Shown: one piece after another, positions 19,680 through 28,733 of the stretch
How the letters are laid out: every line of letters begins with the position of its first letter
How positions within the stretch are numbered: position 1 is the stretch's first letter
DNA from: Puniceicoccaceae bacterium
GTDB lineage: Bacteria; Verrucomicrobiota; Verrucomicrobiia; Opitutales; Coraliomargaritaceae
Direction of reading: 5' to 3'
Length of the DNA stretch: 56,149 bases
Assembly (NCBI GenBank): GCA_003331195.1
Contig: QOOZ01000051.1
Location: 1-56,149 of the forward strand
Notes under the pieces: generated by a model
What the model was told of the DNA's origin: nothing
What the model saw: only the letters and a program-made list of their open reading frames with translations
Databases searched by the model: none
Program-made: the position numbers and the translations under genes

Positions 19680-21058
19680 GCATTCTTAAAAACATTCCAG
19701 AAAACCAAGCTAAAGCCGTAGAACAAGTCGCCCAGATTCTGAGCGAAACTGGCGGTCGCGCTCTCTTGGTCGGCGGTTGTGTGCGCGACGGCTTGCTTGG
19801 CATCCCCGCCAAGGACGTCGATATGGAAGCTTACGGCCTTGATGCCGACGCGGTCGAAGCGGCTCTATCGCCTCACTTTCAACTAGATACTGTGGGTCGC
19901 GCCTTTGGTGTCTTCATCCTTAAAGGCCTCGACATTGACATTGCTCCACCTCGACGCGAATCCCGCTTCGGCCCCAAGCACACCGACTTCAAAGTCGAGG
20001 GCGACCCGACCATGTCCCCCCGAGAAGCCGCTTCACGCCGGGATTTCACTGTCAACGCAATCAGTTGCGATCCATTGACAGGGGAGATGCTTGATCCCTA
20101 TGACGGCATTGCCGACCTTAAAGCTCGTCGCCTCTGCCACGTCTCCGACGCCTTCTCTGAGGATCCGCTACGCGTGCTACGAGGCATGCAATTCATCGCC
20201 CGCTTTAACTTAGAAGCTGCACCCGAGACTGTCGCGCTATGCCAAAAATTAAGCCCTGAGCACCTGCCGATGGAACGCCTCTGGGAGGAGTGGAAAAAGC
20301 TCATTCTTAAAGGAAATCAAATCGGCAGTGGCCTACGTTTTATCCAAGCCTGCGGTTGGCTACAAAATTTTCCTGAACTTGCCGCCCTCGTCGGCTGCGC
20401 ACAAGACCCTCAATGGCACCCAGAGGGCGACGTCTGGACACATACCTGCCACTGCCTCGATGTCTATGCAGCGAAACGCACAGGTGACGAGTGGGAAGAC
20501 TTGATCGTCGGTCTTGCCATACTGTGCCACGACATGGGCAAGCCCGACACCACCTACACCGATGAAAATGGCCGTATACGTAGCCCCCGCCACGACGTAC
20601 TTGGCGGCCCCATAGCCAAAACTTTCTTGGAGCGCATTACCCGACAGAAGAAAATTTTTGAGGAAGTACTCCCCCTCGTCGAGCAGCACATGCGCCCCCT
20701 CTCTCTCTATCGCGAGGGCGCGGGAGACTCCGCTATCCGCCGCCTTGCCGCACGCGTCAAACGTATCGACCGTCTCGTGCGCGTCGCCCATGCCGACACC
20801 TTCGGCCGCCCTCCATTCAAACCAGAAGGATTTCCTGAGGGCGAATGGCTCCTCAAAAAGACTGCCGAGCTCACCATCCTGGATAACGCGCCCAAGCCCA
20901 TACTCCAGGGTCGCCACCTTATCGACCTAGGCATCAAGCCGAGCAAAAACTTCGGCAAAATCCTCGACCAAGCCTACGAAGCCCAGCTCGACGGCACCTT
21001 CACCGACGAAGCTACGGGGCGCGATTACTTAAAGAAACTCGTTCTAGAGATTCTATAA
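19676..21058 (+). CDS. tRNA nucleotidyltransferase / poly(A) polymerase with HD domain
   Basis: A class II nucleotidyltransferase that adds CCA to tRNA 3' ends or A tails to RNA. The head domain shows [23 protein letters not shown] with the DxD metal pair (listed here as the GGCVRD and DVDME boxes), and RRDFTVNAI. The neck/body segment [16 protein letters not shown] follows, then an HD hydrolase motif, [14 protein letters not shown], as in E. coli-type CCA enzymes. The frame is open back to a TTG at 19613; the TTG at 19676 gives [11 protein letters not shown], matching the usual family start. The tRNA-His in this window carries its own CCA, so CCA repair is a likely job for this enzyme. Confidence 0.88.
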   Translation: MSILKNIPENQAKAVEQVAQILSETGGRALLVGGCVRDGLLGIPAKDVDMEAYGLDADAVEAALSPHFQLDTVGRAFGVFILKGLDIDIAPPRRESRFGPKHTDFKVEGDPTMSPREAASRRDFTVNAISCDPLTGEMLDPYDGIADLKARRLCHVSDAFSEDPLRVLRGMQFIARFNLEAAPETVALCQKLSPEHLPMERLWEEWKKLILKGNQIGSGLRFIQACGWLQNFPELAALVGCAQDPQWHPEGDVWTHTCHCLDVYAAKRTGDEWEDLIVGLAILCHDMGKPDTTYTDENGRIRSPRHDVLGGPIAKTFLERITRQKKIFEEVLPLVEQHMRPLSLYREGAGDSAIRRLAARVKRIDRLVRVAHADTFGRPPFKPEGFPEGEWLLKKTAELTILDNAPKPILQGRHLIDLGIKPSKNFGKILDQAYEAQLDGTFTDEATGRDYLKKLVLEIL

Positions 21059-21078
21059 TTCTGATTCCAAATTAACAC

Positions 21079-23874
21079 ATGAAATCTCTCTACCTCCTCG
21101 ACGGTATGGCTCTCGCCTATCGTGCGCACTTCGCCCTCATACGCAGCCCCATTTATACTAGCAAGGGTTTTAACACCTCGGCCATCTTCGGCTTCACCGC
21201 CACTCTGATCGAGCTGATCACCAAGCAAAAGCCTTCGCACCTCGCAGTCGTCTTCGATACCTCTGCACCGACGGAGCGCCACCGTATCCACCCCGAATAT
21301 AAGGCCAACCGCGAAGATATGCCCGAGGACCTTTCCGCCGCCATGCCCCACCTCGACCGCGTGGCCGAGGCTTTTGGCATCCCTGTTATCAAACTCGACG
21401 GATACGAGGCCGACGATATCATCGGCACGCTCGCTCACCGTGCCGAGGCCGATGGCTTTGACGAAATCTACATGGTCACTCCTGATAAAGACTTCGGCCA
21501 ACTCGTGACCGAAAAGATCAAAATGTATCGCCCCGGGCGCAAAGGCGACGGTGGAGAAATTCTTGGCATCGAAGAGATCAAAGAAAAATGGGGCATCGCC
21601 CGCGTCGATCAAGTTATCGACATGCTAGGGCTCTGCGGCGACACCGCCGACAACATTCCTGGTGTTCCAGGCATCGGCCCCAAGACTGCCGAAAAGCTAC
21701 TCGCCCAATACGACACCATCGAAGGCCTACTCGATCATGTCGACGAACTCAAGGGTAAGCAGAAGGAAAAAGTCCGCGACAACGCCGACCAAGCCCGCAT
21801 GTCTAAAGTGCTCGCCACCATACAACTCGACGTGCCCATCGAAGCTAACTGGAAAGCCATCTTGCTAGAACAGCCTGACCAAACGAAGCTAGTTCCCCTC
21901 CTTGCTGAATTTGAATTTCGAACATTAGGTAAACGCATCTTCGGCGCCAACTTCTCCGCGCAAGAAGCTGCTACGGAGCTCGTGCTAATGAGTGAGGACG
22001 ATGAAAAAACGGGCATTCCGAGTTCCAGCTACGTAGCGTCGTCGCCCCAGCTAGACCTCCTTCCCGACATCACCTTTAAAAAGCTAGCTGACGTCAAAAC
22101 CGACTACCGTATCGTAAAATCAAATATAGAATTAGCCGAACTCGTCACCACACTCACTGCCGCTAAAATCTTTGCCTTCGACACCGAAACCACCGCGCTC
22201 AACCCCCGTGCAGCAAAACTCGTCGGCATCTCCTTTTCCACCGAAGCCCATACCGGCTACTGGGTGCCCGCCACCGAGGAATCCTTAGCGATACTACGCT
22301 CCCTCTTTGCCGACGAGTCACTGACTAAGATCGGACACAACTTAAAATTTGACCTATCCGTACTCGCGGAGAACGACTGCCCGGTCGCAGGGCTCTGCTA
22401 CGACACCATGCTCGCACATGCCCTGATCGACCCCGAGCAACGGCACAAGCTCGACACCCTCTCGGAAGACTTCCTACAATATTCCCCCATTCGATTCAGC
22501 GAGTTACTACCTGACGCTAAAAAGGGCGAAGCCATCGACTACTCGGACGTGGCGGAGCAAGACCTCGCCAACTATGCGATCGAAGACTCCGATGTCACAC
22601 TTCAGCTCTGGCAAATCTTTCAACCAAAGCTCGAAGAGAGCGGTCAGGCCAAAGTATTTTACGAGATTGAGACGCCCCTCCTCCCCGTACTGGTAGCGAT
22701 GGAGCGCGAAGGCATCCTTCTCTGCGAGACGACACTCGCAGCCACTGGTGAATCCCTCATCGGCCACATCGCAGAGCTAGAAGCCTCCATTTACGCAGTC
22801 GCTGGACGTGAGTTTAACCTCAACTCCCCAAAACAACTTGGCGAAGTTTTGTTCGACGAACTCAAGCTAGTCGAAAAGCCTAAAAAGACTAAGACTGGTC
22901 AATATGCCACCAATGAACAAGTCCTCTCTAACCTCGCGCCCAAACACACCATTGTGGCCGAGCTTCTAGAGTATCGCCAACTGACCAAGCTCAAAAGCAC
23001 CTATATTGACTCGCTCCCGAACTCTGTCGATCCAGTTACCGGTCGCGTCCATACCCATTACGGCCAAGCGCAGACCGCCACAGGTCGACTCTCTTCTAAC
23101 GACCCCAACCTCCAAAATATCCCCGTTCGCAGCCCCAAAGGTCGTGAGATTCGAAAAGCATTTGTCCCGCGCAAAGGTTGGAAGCTACTCGCAGCCGACT
23201 ATTCGCAAATTGAGCTGCGCATCCTTGCGGCCTTGACGGGCGACATCGGTCTGCTGACCGCGTTCAAGGAAGGCCAAGACATCCATACCGCTACCGCCGC
23301 GAAGATCTTTGACGTCGTGCCCGGGGAAGTGACCCGCGAACAACGCAGCACGGCGAAGATGGTTAATTTTGGCATTCCCTACGGCATCTCTGCATTCGGC
23401 CTCGCCCAACGTCTCGGCACCGTAAGCAGGACGGAGGCGCAAGAGATTATTGATAGCTACTTCGCTCAATTTCCCGGCATCCCTGGCTACATGGAAGCAC
23501 AGAAAGAAAGCGCCAAAGAGAAAGGCTACGTCGAAACCCAATGCGGGCGCCGTCGCCACCTACGCGACATCAAGTCTGGTAACGGCACCATTCGCGCCGC
23601 CGCCGAGCGTAACGCCATCAACATGCCGATCCAAGGCACCGCCGCTGACATGATCAAGATCGCAATGGTGCGTATCCAAAAGTCTATCGTAGAAAAAGGC
23701 CTCAAGAGTCGCATGCTTCTCCAAGTCCACGATGAACTCATTTTTGACATGGAACCGAGCGAAGAAGCCGAGCTCCATGAGCTAGTAAGCCAAGGTATGA
23801 TTGGAGCGCTGGAGCTACCCTGCCCCATCGAAATCGAGATCGGATTGGGCGAAAACTGGCTAGAAGCGCACTAA
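21079..23874 (+). CDS. polA: DNA polymerase I
   Basis: Repair and Okazaki-fragment polymerase of 931 aa with all three domains. The 5'-3' exonuclease starts at YLLDGMALAYRAHFAL and has YEADDIIGTLAHRA and GVPGIGPKTAEKLL. The 3'-5' exonuclease looks active: FAFDTETTALNP, IGHNLKFDLSVL, and YAIEDSDVTLQLW supply the acidic residues. The polymerase has the A motif AADYSQIELRILAAL, the B helix RSTAKMVNFGIPYG and the C motif LQVHDELIFDME. The ATG at 21079 lies 20 nt after the preceding gene, so the two are probably co-transcribed. Confidence 0.98.
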   Translation: MKSLYLLDGMALAYRAHFALIRSPIYTSKGFNTSAIFGFTATLIELITKQKPSHLAVVFDTSAPTERHRIHPEYKANREDMPEDLSAAMPHLDRVAEAFGIPVIKLDGYEADDIIGTLAHRAEADGFDEIYMVTPDKDFGQLVTEKIKMYRPGRKGDGGEILGIEEIKEKWGIARVDQVIDMLGLCGDTADNIPGVPGIGPKTAEKLLAQYDTIEGLLDHVDELKGKQKEKVRDNADQARMSKVLATIQLDVPIEANWKAILLEQPDQTKLVPLLAEFEFRTLGKRIFGANFSAQEAATELVLMSEDDEKTGIPSSSYVASSPQLDLLPDITFKKLADVKTDYRIVKSNIELAELVTTLTAAKIFAFDTETTALNPRAAKLVGISFSTEAHTGYWVPATEESLAILRSLFADESLTKIGHNLKFDLSVLAENDCPVAGLCYDTMLAHALIDPEQRHKLDTLSEDFLQYSPIRFSELLPDAKKGEAIDYSDVAEQDLANYAIEDSDVTLQLWQIFQPKLEESGQAKVFYEIETPLLPVLVAMEREGILLCETTLAATGESLIGHIAELEASIYAVAGREFNLNSPKQLGEVLFDELKLVEKPKKTKTGQYATNEQVLSNLAPKHTIVAELLEYRQLTKLKSTYIDSLPNSVDPVTGRVHTHYGQAQTATGRLSSNDPNLQNIPVRSPKGREIRKAFVPRKGWKLLAADYSQIELRILAALTGDIGLLTAFKEGQDIHTATAAKIFDVVPGEVTREQRSTAKMVNFGIPYGISAFGLAQRLGTVSRTEAQEIIDSYFAQFPGIPGYMEAQKESAKEKGYVETQCGRRRHLRDIKSGNGTIRAAAERNAINMPIQGTAADMIKIAMVRIQKSIVEKGLKSRMLLQVHDELIFDMEPSEEAELHELVSQGMIGALELPCPIEIEIGLGENWLEAH

Positions 23875-24077
23875 TCGTCCTGAATACGATACCTACCTTG
23901 CGAGCTTACTCACGCCTCCATTAGCTCACTAGCGCATGAAGTCCTATGAAGATAACCGAGTCGCAATCGGCCCAAGCCTACCAAGTCGCCTTCGCCGAAA
24001 ACCAATCAGCTTAAAACCAAAAATGATCTAAGTAATTAGTCTCGCGCTTTGAGGCTCCACGAGTAGCTTAGGGCATC

Positions 24078-24812
24078 ATGAGAAGCGGTAACCCAACTCT
24101 AACAGCTAATACATTTCGAGAGCGTTGCCTGGACGGCAACGCCATGACCTTAAATGGAACGGTGCACAAGACTGCACTTTTGCTCATCGGCCTCATCGCG
24201 ACGGCAGCGATCACTTGGCGTCGCACGATGCTAACAGAGGATCCTTCAACTCTGTATCCCTACTTAATAGTGGGCGCGATCGGGGGACTAGTAGTCGGAC
24301 TCATTACCGTGTTCAAAAAGGAATGGTCACCCGTAACAGCTCCACTCTATTGCGTGCTCGAAGGCCTTTTTCTGGGCATCGTCTCGGCTATCTTCGAACA
24401 GATGTTCCCAGGTATCGTTTTGCAGGCTGTGTTACTCACCTTTGGAACCCTCGCCACACTACTCTTAGCTTATCAAACTGGCCTAATTAAAGCGACCGAA
24501 AATTTCAAACTAGGCGTAACGGCGGCTACGGGCGGGATAATGATGATTTACTTAATAAACTTTGCGATGAGTTTCTTCGGTAGTGGCATTCCCTATATTC
24601 ACGAAAGTGGCACCTTCGGCATTCTTTTTAGTCTCTTCGTCGTAGTGATCGCGGCACTCAATCTTGTCTTAGATTTCGACTTTATTGAAAATGGCGTGGA
24701 ACAGAAGGCACCAAAATATATGGAATGGTATGCCGCCTTTGGTCTACTCGTGACCCTAATCTGGCTCTACCTTGAGATACTACGCTTACTAGCGAAGATG
24801 CGTAGCCGGTAA
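24078..24812 (+). CDS. Bax inhibitor-1/YccA-like multi-pass membrane protein
   Basis: A 244-aa protein with about seven hydrophobic helices and few loops. The start MRSGNPTL, followed by MTLNGTVHKTALLL, is the hallmark of the bacterial BaxI-like branch (BaxI_1). It also has FKKEWSPVTAPLYCVLEGLFLG and the late DFDFIENGVEQKAPKYMEWY segment with its conserved acidic residues, which in this superfamily are linked to proton-coupled calcium leak. The role in this organism is unknown. It stands alone, with about 200 nt before and 290 nt after. Confidence 0.9.
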   Translation: MRSGNPTLTANTFRERCLDGNAMTLNGTVHKTALLLIGLIATAAITWRRTMLTEDPSTLYPYLIVGAIGGLVVGLITVFKKEWSPVTAPLYCVLEGLFLGIVSAIFEQMFPGIVLQAVLLTFGTLATLLLAYQTGLIKATENFKLGVTAATGGIMMIYLINFAMSFFGSGIPYIHESGTFGILFSLFVVVIAALNLVLDFDFIENGVEQKAPKYMEWYAAFGLLVTLIWLYLEILRLLAKMRSR

Positions 24813-25106
24813 ATTCAGCCATCGAAGAAACAACCGTTGCCAGGACTAGCGAAGTTTAAAGAGCCAAAATTGGGCCCTGCCGACTACAGTTCGCAATTTT
24901 CTATCAAAAACTTGCACAAAGACATGGGTCTTGTAGCGTACAGCTCTAATGCAACTTTTCCAAACGTAGTGGTCAATCGACTGCCTCGTAGAAAACAGGA
25001 CCGCTGCTTACTGAAACAAAGACCTTATAACCCCCTCACCCACACGGCAAAAAATTAACCTTCGATCGCGTTCGATCGTTTCCATAATCTCATATTTCAA
25101 AATACT
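24813..25106. other. Intergenic stretch before the desaturase gene
   Basis: About 294 nt. A 73-codon open frame on the plus strand (24837-25058) has no family resemblance and no ribosome site, so I do not call it a gene. Near the end (about 25062-25079) the bases CGATCG occur twice, nine bases apart, just before the desaturase start; this could be an operator but it is short. No terminator seen. Confidence 0.4.
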
Positions 25107-26141
25107 ATGAACCCCTCTGAAATGACTCCACCCTTGCCAGATTCAGCTCCTGGTGCAGCGCCCAATTGGCGTAAGATTGTCAAAAAATACCAGGAGCCTT
25201 GCCTAAAAAAGAGCCTTTGGCAGATCGTAAACTCAATGGGTTCTTATATTGCGCTGTGGATTCTGATGTATTTCACAGTGTCGGTATCTTGGCCACTTAC
25301 GCTGGTTCTCGCTCTACTTACGGGGATGTTCTTGGTGCGTGTTTTCATCATCTTTCACGACTGTGGGCACGGTTCTTTTTTTCAATCGAAAGATGCTAAC
25401 AACGCCGTCGGTTTCGTCGCGGGGTTGATGACACTCACACCCTACCGCCACTGGCGCTGGCAACACGCAGTGCACCACGGCACATCTGGAAACCTAGACG
25501 AGCGCGGCGTTGGCGACGTATGGACGATGACAGTCAAGGAATATAAGGCAGCACCATTATGGCTCAAGTTGCAGTATCGGCTCACACGGAATCCATTCAT
25601 ACTCTTCGTATTAGGACCACTTGGGCTATTCATCATCTACCAACGATTCGCCTACAAGTTAGCTAGCCGCCGCGACCGGATGGACGTCTACAAGATGAAT
25701 GCATGCATCGCGGTCTATGCCGTCGCTATGGCTTCACTCTTTGGCATCTGGAATTTCCTCTGGATTCAGCTAACAATCACAACCGTGTCAGGAAGCCTAG
25801 GCATCTGGCTCTTCTACGTGCAGCATCAGTTTGAAGACACCTACTGGCGCGCGGGCGAGGAATGGGACTACACAGACTCAGCCATGCAAGGTAGTTCCTT
25901 CTATCGATTGCCTGCGATCTTGAATTGGTTTTCTGGAAACATCGGCTATCACCATATTCACCATTTAAGTTCCCGTATCCCAAACTACCATTTGAAGGCC
26001 TGCCACGAAGCAGAGCCATTCTTCCAGCAAGTGCCAGAGCTAACGCTGCGCAGCAGTTTAAAATCGATAAGTCTCCGACTTTGGGATGAAGATGCTGGAA
26101 AGCTAGTCGGCTACAGAATACTAAGCGAGAAGGCCAGCTGA
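25107..26141 (+). CDS. Fatty acid desaturase (membrane, three His boxes)
   Basis: A di-iron membrane enzyme that inserts a double bond into a lipid acyl chain. Three histidine boxes are present in order: FHDCGHGSFF, HWRWQHAVHHGTSG and GYHHIHHLSSRIPNYHL. Hydrophobic segments surround them (SYIALWILMYFTVSVSW; LVLALLTGMFLVRVFIIF; later FGIWNFLWIQLTITTVSG). Length 344 aa. The box spacing and HDCGHGSFF resemble the omega-6/delta-12 (DesA-like) group, but regiospecificity cannot be read safely. Substrate is presumably membrane phospholipid. A YHYH-domain gene follows 44 nt later on the same strand. Confidence 0.92.
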   Translation: MNPSEMTPPLPDSAPGAAPNWRKIVKKYQEPCLKKSLWQIVNSMGSYIALWILMYFTVSVSWPLTLVLALLTGMFLVRVFIIFHDCGHGSFFQSKDANNAVGFVAGLMTLTPYRHWRWQHAVHHGTSGNLDERGVGDVWTMTVKEYKAAPLWLKLQYRLTRNPFILFVLGPLGLFIIYQRFAYKLASRRDRMDVYKMNACIAVYAVAMASLFGIWNFLWIQLTITTVSGSLGIWLFYVQHQFEDTYWRAGEEWDYTDSAMQGSSFYRLPAILNWFSGNIGYHHIHHLSSRIPNYHLKACHEAEPFFQQVPELTLRSSLKSISLRLWDEDAGKLVGYRILSEKAS

Positions 26142-26185
26142 AACTACCACGCGCAGGGCGCGATGATACTTGCACCCAAAAATTA

Positions 26186-27142
26186 ATGACTCTTACGAAA
26201 GCATTCTTCCTGTCCACATATGGACTATTGCCACTTGTCGGGCTCGCGCATTCTAGCGAATTTCATTTAAATTTAATTCCTGCTAGGCAGACCCTTGAAA
26301 TCGCACCCAAATGTAAGATCAAGATAGAAGACAACAAGCGCATCATAAAGTCCAACGGCATTCCAGACCACGAAGTTGGACGATTCCCTAATCGAGGTAA
26401 TCCGAACGGCATCCAGGCGCAAAATTATCACTACGAGGTAGCACTCAAACCACAAGTTGCCAGAGAGGCCATTGTGCTAGTCCGCCAACCATTCGGTATC
26501 GCGCTGAACGGTGTGCTATTAGATCCTGGCACCGCCGAATTTTTTCAACGTGATCGTAAGTCCGAGTGGAATTACGAAGCGCTCAGCGGTGCTGTCAAAC
26601 TGGGACTCGATCAGAATCATGCCCACGTACAACCGAATGGAGCCTACCACTATCACGGCTTACCAAGTAAACTTTTCGAAATGCTCTCGGGCGGAGAGCA
26701 AGTTATGACACTCATCGGTTGGGCTGCGGATGGCTTTCCTATCTATGGCCTTTACGGAACAAAAGACCCGTTAGATGCAGGCAGTGAAATCGTCGAATTG
26801 AAGTCGAGCTATCAAATCAAAGCAGGCTCACGCCCGACTGGTAGCGACTCTCCAAAAGGCGACTACGACGGCAGCTTCACGATTGACTACGAATACGTAG
26901 CGAGCAGCGGCGATCTCGATGAGTGCGGCGGTCGCTTTGGTGTGACTCCCGAATTTACCCAAGGCACTTATTACTATGTGCTGACCGAGGACTACCCCTT
27001 TATCCCACGTATGTTTAAGGGTAAGCCCGATCCAAGTTTTGAACGCCGGCGGCACAGACGCCGACCATCCGAAAACTTAGACGAACAAGACCACCCAAAT
27101 CGCGCTAGCAGTCGTGGTCCCGCACATCCAAGAAGTTTTTAG
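26186..27142 (+). CDS. Exported YHYH-domain protein
   Basis: A 318-aa protein with an N-terminal signal (FFLSTYGLLPLVGLAHS). It has the YHYH signature in GAYHYHGLPSKLFE, preceded by LGLDQNHAHVQPN and followed by GWAADGFPIYGLYG and LDECGGRFGVTPEF, which together match the YHYH domain family. The His-, Asp- and Glu-rich core suggests metal binding, but the family has no established reaction that I know. The last ~35 residues are Arg/His-rich and low complexity. Probably periplasmic or secreted. Confidence 0.85.
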   Translation: MTLTKAFFLSTYGLLPLVGLAHSSEFHLNLIPARQTLEIAPKCKIKIEDNKRIIKSNGIPDHEVGRFPNRGNPNGIQAQNYHYEVALKPQVAREAIVLVRQPFGIALNGVLLDPGTAEFFQRDRKSEWNYEALSGAVKLGLDQNHAHVQPNGAYHYHGLPSKLFEMLSGGEQVMTLIGWAADGFPIYGLYGTKDPLDAGSEIVELKSSYQIKAGSRPTGSDSPKGDYDGSFTIDYEYVASSGDLDECGGRFGVTPEFTQGTYYYVLTEDYPFIPRMFKGKPDPSFERRRHRRRPSENLDEQDHPNRASSRGPAHPRSF

Positions 27143-27197
27143 ATAAACCTCAGGTTGATGAGGTTAGATCCCTCGACCGTCGTGATCGCATCACTAG

Positions 27198-28202
27198 ATG
27201 GATTTATTCTCAAACAAAGCAATATTCCGCAAAATGCTAGCCGCGTGGTATGCCACTGCCCAGCGCCCACTGCCTTGGCGTGCGGAACCAAGCCTCTACC
27301 GCACCGTTGTGTCTGAGCTAATGGCACAGCAGACACAAATTAAGACGATGCTGCCCTACTTCAAGCGTTGGATGCAGCGCTTCCCCAACTTTACCACGCT
27401 AGCCGATGCGCCCGCCGAGGATGTGCTTAAGCACTGGGAAGGCCTCGGCTACTACAGCCGTGCGCGCAACCTACATTGCTTGGCCAAAGAATACGTCGCA
27501 CTCAATCCCAAGCCCGCGACCCGCGAAGAATGGCAACGGCTGCCCGGCATCGGCCCCTATACCTCGGCGGCCATCACTTCAATTGCATTGGGTCAACCGG
27601 CCGCAGTCGTCGATGGCAACGTAGTGCGTATACTCGCCCGCTTAACCAACGATGCGCATATTTTTAAAAACAATGGCGAAGCAGTCAAGGCCTTCACCGC
27701 AAGAGCTGACCAGTTGCTCGATAACAAAAATCCCGGCGACCACAACCAAGCCATGATGGAACTAGGTGCAACAGTCTGCCTCAAGCATAAGCCTCTCTGC
27801 ACCGTTTGCCCCGTCCTTAATTTCTGTGTCTCAAATAAAAACGGTACCCAAGACGTGCTCCCGAAAATAGAGCGCAAGGCCACTGTGCAAGTCGAGATCG
27901 ACCGCGCATGGATAATAGAAGATGATAAACTATTACTCCACCGCATCCCCGAAAGCGCAGGGCAACTTGCAGGGCAATACGAGTTACCCGAACTGAGCGC
28001 AGTCAAAGCGAGGACGTCGCCCCAACTCATCGCCAGCAAATCACGCTCCATCACTCATCGCCGAATTAAAGAATACATCTACGAAACAATCGTAGCCGGT
28101 ATTGATGACTCATTAGAATGGGTCGCCCTCGAGCAGTTAGAGGCTATTACTCTTTCGGGACCACATCGCAGGTGGATTCGCGAATTACTTAAGGGTCAAT
28201 GA
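27198..28202 (+). CDS. mutY: A/G-specific adenine glycosylase
   Basis: Removes adenine mispaired with 8-oxoguanine. It has LPWRAEPSLYRTVVSELMAQQT with the catalytic Glu (ELMAQQTQIKTMLPYF), a helix-hairpin-helix LPGIGPYTSAAITSIALG, and the catalytic Asp in AAVVDGNVVRILAR. The four-Cys iron-sulfur loop is CLKHKPLCTVCPVLNFC. A NUDIX-like C-terminal recognition domain follows (RAWIIEDDKLLLHRI, GQLAGQYELPEL). 334 aa, normal length. A SET-domain gene follows by 42 nt. Confidence 0.95.
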   Translation: MDLFSNKAIFRKMLAAWYATAQRPLPWRAEPSLYRTVVSELMAQQTQIKTMLPYFKRWMQRFPNFTTLADAPAEDVLKHWEGLGYYSRARNLHCLAKEYVALNPKPATREEWQRLPGIGPYTSAAITSIALGQPAAVVDGNVVRILARLTNDAHIFKNNGEAVKAFTARADQLLDNKNPGDHNQAMMELGATVCLKHKPLCTVCPVLNFCVSNKNGTQDVLPKIERKATVQVEIDRAWIIEDDKLLLHRIPESAGQLAGQYELPELSAVKARTSPQLIASKSRSITHRRIKEYIYETIVAGIDDSLEWVALEQLEAITLSGPHRRWIRELLKGQ

Positions 28203-28244
28203 TTCTTAGTTGGCGTTTAAGATTCGATTGCTCAGCTTAAATCC

Positions 28245-28628
28245 ATGCCAAAGAAACAAAAATGGACTGCCGAAGATTTTGAAATCCGCACCTCGACGAT
28301 CGAGGGCGCGGGTATGGGGCTATTTGCTAGGCACGCTATCGGCGAAGAGGACACTATCGGTTACTACACCGGCGAAGTGATCACAGAAAAAGAATTTCAC
28401 GACCCCAACCGCCCCTTTTCTGCCTACGTGATGTGGGTCACCAAAGACCATATTCTCGTCGGCGAGGGTCCAAAGGCCAACTACACTCGCTACATCAATC
28501 ACGATGATGAGCCCAACGCCTTTCTCGTCGTCTCCAGTCGCTGGAAGACAGCCCGCTTCCAAGCCCTTCGCGACATCGACCCAGGCGAAGAAATCTTCTT
28601 CAACTACGGCGATGACTACTGGGAGTAA
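28245..28628 (+). CDS. Small SET-domain protein, putative lysine methyltransferase
   Basis: A 127-aa protein that is essentially a bare SET domain, the fold that moves a methyl group from S-adenosylmethionine to lysine. Motifs are in order: GAGMGLFARHAIGEEDTIG, the insert region with YVMWVTKDHILVGEG, the pseudoknot NYTRYINHDDEPNAFL (the NHxxxPN signature) and GEEIFFNYGDDYW, holding the catalytic Tyr region. No pre-SET or post-SET cysteines. Bacterial members include chlamydial enzymes reported to methylate histone-like proteins. The target here is unknown; the lysine-rich RpoD tail in the same window is one candidate, by inference only. Confidence 0.9.
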   Translation: MPKKQKWTAEDFEIRTSTIEGAGMGLFARHAIGEEDTIGYYTGEVITEKEFHDPNRPFSAYVMWVTKDHILVGEGPKANYTRYINHDDEPNAFLVVSSRWKTARFQALRDIDPGEEIFFNYGDDYWE

Positions 28629-28733
28629 GCCTAAGTGTCTGCTACAGCTGCCACTACTCACTTTGTCATAAGAGTGGCTTCGAGGTTGAACTCGGAACAA
28701 TCTCCCTTCATTTTGTATCAAAGATTTAGCCAT

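Noticed and set aside
20360..20917. Minus-strand 185-aa open frame
   Set aside because: Fully opposite the nucleotidyltransferase gene, which has clear motifs; shadow frame.
21025..21612. Minus-strand 195-aa open frame
   Set aside because: Opposite the polA exonuclease domain; no family resemblance.
24837..25058. 73-aa plus-strand open frame in the gap before the desaturase
   Set aside because: No ribosome site, no family resemblance, composition unlike coding neighbours.
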